From contig NZ_RBIN01000004.1 of assembly GCF_003633775.1 (NCBI RefSeq), positions 248,001 to 312,000 of the forward strand: a DNA stretch of 64,000 nucleotides, given 5' to 3'. Below, one piece after another: positions 63,597-64,000 of this stretch (position 1 is the stretch's first letter; the number at the start of each line of letters is the position of its first letter). Origin of the DNA: Kushneria sinocarnis (lineage in GTDB: Bacteria > Pseudomonadota > Gammaproteobacteria > Pseudomonadales > Halomonadaceae). The position numbers and the translations under genes were made by a program. The notes under the pieces are model-generated. The model had not been told where the DNA came from and searched no databases. It saw nothing but the letters and a program-made list of their open reading frames with translations.

Positions 63597-64000
63597 TTAT
63601 TGACCTTGATCCCTGGCGACATCGATCAGGGTGCCTTCACGACCGCCCACTACCAGATTCAGCAGCGCGCCAGGGCGCGTCATATCGAAGACGCGGACCG
63701 GCATGTCATGGTCACGCACCAGACAGATGGCGGTCAAATCCATCACTCCCAGCTTCTGCGAGAGTACCTGATCGTAATCCAGATGCTCGTATTTCACCGC
63801 ATCGGGGTGACTGACCGGGTCCTTGTCATACACGCCATCCACCTTGGTGGCCTTGAGCACCACATCGGCATCGATCTCGATACCGCGCAGGCAGGCCGCA
63901 CTGTCGGTGGTAAAGAAGGGATTGCCGGTACCGGCGGAAAAGATCACCACGTCACCCGAGGTCATGTACCGGATCGCGGTGCGGCGATCGTAGTGCTCGA
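63597..64000 (-). CDS. pyrH: Uridylate kinase, 5' part cut by window
   Basis: UMP kinase phosphorylates UMP to UDP. Only the C-terminal 134 residues are visible, with [51 protein letters not shown] and the C-terminal [12 protein letters not shown], all PyrH-specific. It is the first gene seen of the envelope operon, 17 nt before frr. Confidence 0.97.
   Translation of the reverse strand, partial: EHYDRRTAIRYMTSGDVVIFSAGTGNPFFTTDSAACLRGIEIDADVVLKATKVDGVYDKDPVSHPDAVKYEHLDYDQVLSQKLGVMDLTAICLVRDHDMPVRVFDMTRPGALLNLVVGGREGTLIDVARDQGQ

Overview
The window looks like the chromosome of a GC-rich, Gram-negative gammaproteobacterium. Three blocks of housekeeping genes follow an order known from Pseudomonas. 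The gene set, the acidic codon and residue bias, and a DUF481 outer-membrane protein of the kind called salt-induced suggest the halophilic family Halomonadaceae; that family placement is inference. I see no rRNA, tRNA, phage, insertion sequence or CRISPR. Almost everything is core metabolism, envelope biogenesis and information processing, so the interest lies mainly in the gaps between genes.

Layout. (1) 1-13205, minus strand: the end-truncated gltB (large subunit of glutamate synthase), a CitMHS-type citrate transporter, then aroB-aroK-pilQ-pilP-pilO-pilN-pilM in one tightly overlapping operon. (2) 13381-16799, plus: penicillin-binding protein 1A and a DUF481 outer-membrane protein; then maeB (minus). 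(3) 18546-31328, plus: priA, argS, a SPOR-domain protein, the heat-shock protease hslVU, a DUF971 protein, ubiE-ubiJ-ubiB, hisE, tatABC. (4) 31591-37143: hemB, ppk1, and the convergent Tat-exported phosphatase phoX. Both ppk1 and phoX carry a Pho-box-like direct repeat upstream. (5) 37260-43395, minus: a class I DAHP synthase with an elaborate leader of hidden small ORFs and hairpins, folM, fre, ubiD, rho. (6) 43980-45497, plus: ppx. (7) 45504-64000, minus: the classical envelope operon read as pyrH-frr-uppS-cdsA-dxr-rseP-bamA-skp-lpxD-fabZ-lpxA-lpxB-rnhB-dnaE-accA-tilS.

The genes join into a few themes: ubiquinone synthesis (ubiE, ubiJ, ubiB, ubiD), polyphosphate and phosphate metabolism (ppk1, ppx, phoX, with tatABC able to export PhoX), shikimate entry (DAHP synthase, aroB, aroK), lipid A and outer-membrane assembly (lpxD, lpxA, lpxB, fabZ, bamA, skp, rseP), and type IV pilus assembly (pilMNOPQ).

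The best candidate for something undescribed is 38366-39010, upstream of DAHP synthase. It holds a small membrane-protein ORF interrupted by an in-frame amber codon, a 41-residue ORF ending in an aromatic cluster that overlaps an 11-bp hairpin, a strong intrinsic terminator, and then a second short ORF beginning MRYYSYFSGFPFHW whose stop codon lies in the loop of another hairpin just before the DAHP synthase start. This has the look of attenuation control by aromatic amino acids.
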